Positions 61,340-64,000 of a stretch of DNA of 64,000 nt are shown here, one piece after another (position 1 is the stretch's first letter; each line of letters begins with the position of its first letter). Source of the stretch: NORP23 sp050302475 (GTDB taxonomy: Bacteria > Pseudomonadota > Alphaproteobacteria > Rhodobacterales > Rhodobacteraceae); the NCBI GenBank assembly GCA_050302475.1, contig JBNLBF010000001.1:186001-250000 (forward strand), written 5' to 3'. Under the pieces are notes generated by a model that did no database searches, was not told the DNA's origin, and was given only the letters and a program-made list of their open reading frames with translations. The position numbers and the translations under genes were made by a program.

Positions 61340-62851
61340 CTAGCCAGAACAAGTTAAATGATTGCGTAGGGGATTCAGGGAAACTTCGGGTAATCCGCTG
61401 ACGGAATTCACCGCCTTAATGCGCATCACCATATTGCCACCCCTCTGGATCAATTCGGAAGTTGGAACCGAATACCCGTGGTAGCCGGAATCCCCAAGCG
61501 CATCTTCAAGGTCGCTTCGATAGCGGTCCGCCTTGGCCTCCCCCAGATAAATCTCGGCGCCATTGTCAGCGATGGTGTAGAATTTAACTGTGATCGGCAC
61601 ATCCGGGGTCTTAGGGTCCCATGCCCAGCCTTCAATCACATCGCAATTGATGACATCCACGAACCCTTCTGGCGGCTGGATATCGATTGGGTGGAGCAAA
61701 AATAATTCCCGCATCGCGTCCTGCACCTCGGTCAATGTGCCGACGATGACAAAGGTCAGAAAACGGTAATCACCGGCAGGCGCAGGGCTTTCCTGTATCA
61801 CCATGTTCCACTTGTTTGTGTGGTCCCAAGGATTGGGAACGCGATAGGACAGGATTTCATAGACGTCGATATCTTCAGCCGTGTAAGCCCCCATCGCATA
61901 TTCGCCATCCGGCGTGGACAGGATTGGCGGCAGGCGCTGGGTGGACACAAAATCCCATGGCTCAACGAGGTCAGCCGGTTCGGCTGGTGTCAGCTCTGAT
62001 GTCGAAGGATCGAACCGCCAATATTGCGTGAAATCGGCTGTCAGGTAGCCGGTCGGAATTTCGGCCATGAAATTTGTGTGGTCCTTGGCCAGTGTGATCG
62101 TCGCATCGAACGCAATCACATTGTCGATGCCGCCATAGCCAATGGTGATGGATTTGGTCAGCAGATCATCGGACAAAGGTGCCGTGTTAACCGGCGCGAC
62201 AACCCCATTGTCACAAAACCCCATCTGGCCGGGCGCTAGCCAATAGGCCGGGCGCGTGGTCGTCGTCACCTGACTAGGCCCCGCAGAACAGATTCTTTGC
62301 AATTGCGAGGTTGAGGTCTGTTTGAACTCATCCACACCAGAGCCCGGCTCCGTCGGATTCAGACACTCCCCCGTATAATCCATAAACCACGCATAGCTGA
62401 TCTGACGCCCATGATCGAAGATGTTGATGAATTCTTTCCCCCGCCACTGAATGGAATCCACTGCCCCGGCGAAGCGGTTCGACACGGTCAGCGTCAGCGG
62501 ATCGCCATCGACTATGCCCGTAATGGTCATGGCGGTGCCCTCAGCCGGGTTTTCATAGCAGACGGGCGCGTCGGCGGCGGGGGCAAGCGCCGTTGGGATC
62601 TCCGGCCCACCCGCGCCTTGAGCAAAGATGTTGAACTCGTCGCAAACCTGATTGCTGTTGGTGCGGGTCAGCGGAGTCATCCCGGCGTTATAATCGCTGT
62701 TGAAATTGGTAAACATCTGCTGCGTCTGCCGTCCGTAAATCCCGTCAATCGGACCGGGGTCATAGCCGAACATGGCGAGGTTTTCCTGAATACAGCGAAT
62801 GTCCGCCGTGGCGGGGGTGGCGAGTAGGATGAGGGCAAGGATCAGACGCAT
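61340..62851 (-). CDS. Secreted protein with peptidoglycan-binding and GWAWD-type domains
   Basis: 503 residues from the ATG at 62851 (GGAGAG upstream), with a signal peptide (MRLILALILLATPATA). An N-terminal PG_binding_1-like helix set (CIQENLAMFGYDPGPIDGIYGRQTQQMFTNF) is followed by a large central beta-rich region of about 300 residues that I do not recognise, containing several Cys. The C-terminal domain (about 400-503) starts FVDVINCDVIEGWAWDP and has ALGDSGYHGYSVPTSEL, a repeat type seen in bacterial surface proteins. Probably a cell-wall-attached binding protein. No catalytic motif recognised. Confidence 0.82.
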   Translation of the reverse strand: MRLILALILLATPATADIRCIQENLAMFGYDPGPIDGIYGRQTQQMFTNFNSDYNAGMTPLTRTNSNQVCDEFNIFAQGAGGPEIPTALAPAADAPVCYENPAEGTAMTITGIVDGDPLTLTVSNRFAGAVDSIQWRGKEFINIFDHGRQISYAWFMDYTGECLNPTEPGSGVDEFKQTSTSQLQRICSAGPSQVTTTTRPAYWLAPGQMGFCDNGVVAPVNTAPLSDDLLTKSITIGYGGIDNVIAFDATITLAKDHTNFMAEIPTGYLTADFTQYWRFDPSTSELTPAEPADLVEPWDFVSTQRLPPILSTPDGEYAMGAYTAEDIDVYEILSYRVPNPWDHTNKWNMVIQESPAPAGDYRFLTFVIVGTLTEVQDAMRELFLLHPIDIQPPEGFVDVINCDVIEGWAWDPKTPDVPITVKFYTIADNGAEIYLGEAKADRYRSDLEDALGDSGYHGYSVPTSELIQRGGNMVMRIKAVNSVSGLPEVSLNPLRNHLTCSG

Positions 62852-62937
62852 GGGACTCTCCGGGTTTGGCGGAGGGTAGCATGGGGGAGCGGGGTTGGCC
62901 AAATGGTTGGCGTCCCCCGCTCGGACTCAAGGCGGAG

Positions 62938-62953
62938 CCACCGGGCGAGCGCC
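62938..62953 (+). repeat. Intergenic REP-like repeat, copy D (partial)
   Basis: CCACCGGGCGAGCGCC matches the first 16 bases of copy A with one difference; the second half of the unit is absent. It lies in the 285-base spacer before lepA, which otherwise shows a short GGGC/GCCC stem near 63029-63043 and no gene. Confidence 0.4.
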
Positions 62954-63136
62954 AATGGGTGGGGCATTTCCAAATATCGACGTAAGCAACGTTTGGATAT
63001 CTTGATGACAGCACGCAATCCCGAGTGGGCGTAAAGTGCCCTCCCTTGGGTAGGGTTAGGCACGGGGCAAACAGTGTTTGGCCAGATATACTATCCCCCT
63101 TGACCACCCCACAAATCCCCATCATATCCTGCCTCC

Positions 63137-64000
63137 ATGACCGACCTGAACAAAATCCGCAATTTCTCTATTGTCGCCCATATCGACCACGGGAAATCTA
63201 CGCTTGCTGACCGGCTGATTCAGTCGACCGGGACCGTGCAGGACCGTGAGATGAAGGAACAGCTGCTCGACAGTATGGATATCGAGCGCGAGCGGGGCAT
63301 CACCATCAAGGCGCAGACCGTCCGCATCGAATACAAAGCCAAGGACGGGGAAACCTATATCCTCAACCTGATCGACACGCCGGGCCATGTCGATTTCGCC
63401 TATGAGGTCAGCCGCTCCATGCGTGCGGTCGAAGGGTCGCTGCTGGTGGTGGATGCGGCGCAGGGGGTCGAGGCGCAGACCCTCGCCAATGTCTACCACG
63501 CCATAGACGCCGACCACGAAATCGTGCCGGTCCTCAACAAAATCGACCTGCCCGCCGCCGAACCGGAACGGGTCTGTGAACAGATCGAGGATGTCATCGG
63601 GATTGATGCGTCCGAGGCGGTGCGTATCTCCGCCAAAACCGGCCTCGGCATTCCCGACGTGCTGGAGGCAATCGTCACCCGCCTGCCCGCGCCCAAAGGC
63701 GACCGCGACGCGCCGCTAAAGGCGATGCTGGTGGATTCATGGTACGACGCCTATCTCGGCGTGGTCGTGCTGGTGCGGATCATGGATGGCGTCCTCAAAA
63801 AGGGCGACAAGATCAAGATGATGCAAACCGACGCGCATTATCCGGTTGACCGGATCGGCGTGTTCAAACCCGGGATGCTGCCAGTCGACGAACTCGGCCC
63901 CGGCGAGATCGGCTTCCTCACCGCCTCCATCAAACAGGTGCGCGACACCCGTGTCGGCGACACGATCACGCACGAGAAAAAGGGCTGCGAGACGCCCCTC
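63137..64000 (+). CDS. lepA: Elongation factor 4 (LepA), 3' end beyond window
   Basis: Ribosome-associated translational GTPase. 288 residues are visible of a usual ~600. G1 loop AHIDHGKST (14-22), G2 region IERERGITIKAQTV, G3 DTPGHVDFAYEVSRSMRAVEG, G4 NKIDLPAAEP and G5 SAKTGLG are all intact; a beta-barrel domain 2 begins MLVDSWYDAYLGVVVLVRI. The ATG at 63137 gives the family's usual start; upstream CTGCC is a weak ribosome-binding site. The gene runs past base 64000. LepA is distinguished from EF-G and TypA by the D-R-E-M-K-E-Q-L-L-D-S-M segment. Confidence 0.98.
   Translation, partial: MTDLNKIRNFSIVAHIDHGKSTLADRLIQSTGTVQDREMKEQLLDSMDIERERGITIKAQTVRIEYKAKDGETYILNLIDTPGHVDFAYEVSRSMRAVEGSLLVVDAAQGVEAQTLANVYHAIDADHEIVPVLNKIDLPAAEPERVCEQIEDVIGIDASEAVRISAKTGLGIPDVLEAIVTRLPAPKGDRDAPLKAMLVDSWYDAYLGVVVLVRIMDGVLKKGDKIKMMQTDAHYPVDRIGVFKPGMLPVDELGPGEIGFLTASIKQVRDTRVGDTITHEKKGCETPL

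Overview
The window is a dense, high-GC bacterial chromosome segment with about 60 protein genes. I found no rRNA, tRNA, insertion sequence, prophage or CRISPR array. The gene content points to a marine alphaproteobacterium of the Rhodobacterales (Roseobacter group). The indicators are an atpH-atpA-atpG operon, the cytochrome c maturation order ccmABCDG (the helABCDX arrangement known from Rhodobacter), a phosphatidylcholine synthase, an AcuI-type acryloyl-CoA reductase, DUF2125, DUF484 and DUF1223 proteins, and a transaldolase-DUF484-xerC operon. This assignment is inferred from family knowledge and was not checked by database search.

Layout. 1-2.7 kb: reverse-strand ATP synthase genes (gamma is cut by the window edge). 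3-7.1 kb: a methyltransferase divergent from glyoxalase II, then clpA. 7.1-14.2 kb: a MerR regulator with a divergent membrane protein and shared operator; a MotA/ExbB-like plus MotB/OmpA-like pair with a very long coiled coil; a stomatin/NfeD pair; ChaC; DUF2125. 14.2-20.8 kb: secreted LysM and rhodanese proteins, then a reverse-strand run priA-hisC-tyrC-extensin. 20.9-31.9 kb: transaldolase-DUF484-xerC, phosphatidylcholine synthase, a DMT permease, ileS, an FAD monooxygenase and a large DUF2339 membrane protein. 32-40.7 kb: YcjX-GNAT-DUF697, truA, a secreted RTX propeller protein, ychF, a MoaD-like/BNR-propeller pair and trpA. 40.7-44.5 kb: an AT-rich SGNH-like gene, a hydrolase, a ZIP transporter, a gene-poor spacer with REP-like repeats, and acuI.

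44.65-50.5 kb is the most distinctive accessory region. It is a tightly overlapping five-gene operon for a surface polysaccharide: an SGNH-like/glycosyltransferase fusion, KpsM-like permease, KpsT-like ATPase, KpsE-like inner-membrane protein and a UDP-sugar dehydrogenase. The ATPase departs from consensus in its signature, Walker B and H-loop motifs. 50.5-64 kb: DUF1223, a WYL regulator divergent from a glutathione transferase across a perfect palindrome, an isoprenylcysteine-methyltransferase-like protein, a glycosyltransferase, acnA divergent from ccmABCDG, two proteins of unknown function, and lepA running off the end.

The genome is very compact. Eight of eleven convergent gene junctions overlap or are separated by six bases or fewer, leaving no room for intrinsic terminators. 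The best leads for undescribed biology are the motor-like pair with the oversized stalk, the polysaccharide operon with its degenerate ATPase, the ubiquitin-fold/BNR pair, the hairpin that sequesters the RTX gene's ribosome-binding site, and a small intergenic repeat family. No complete known defence system is present.
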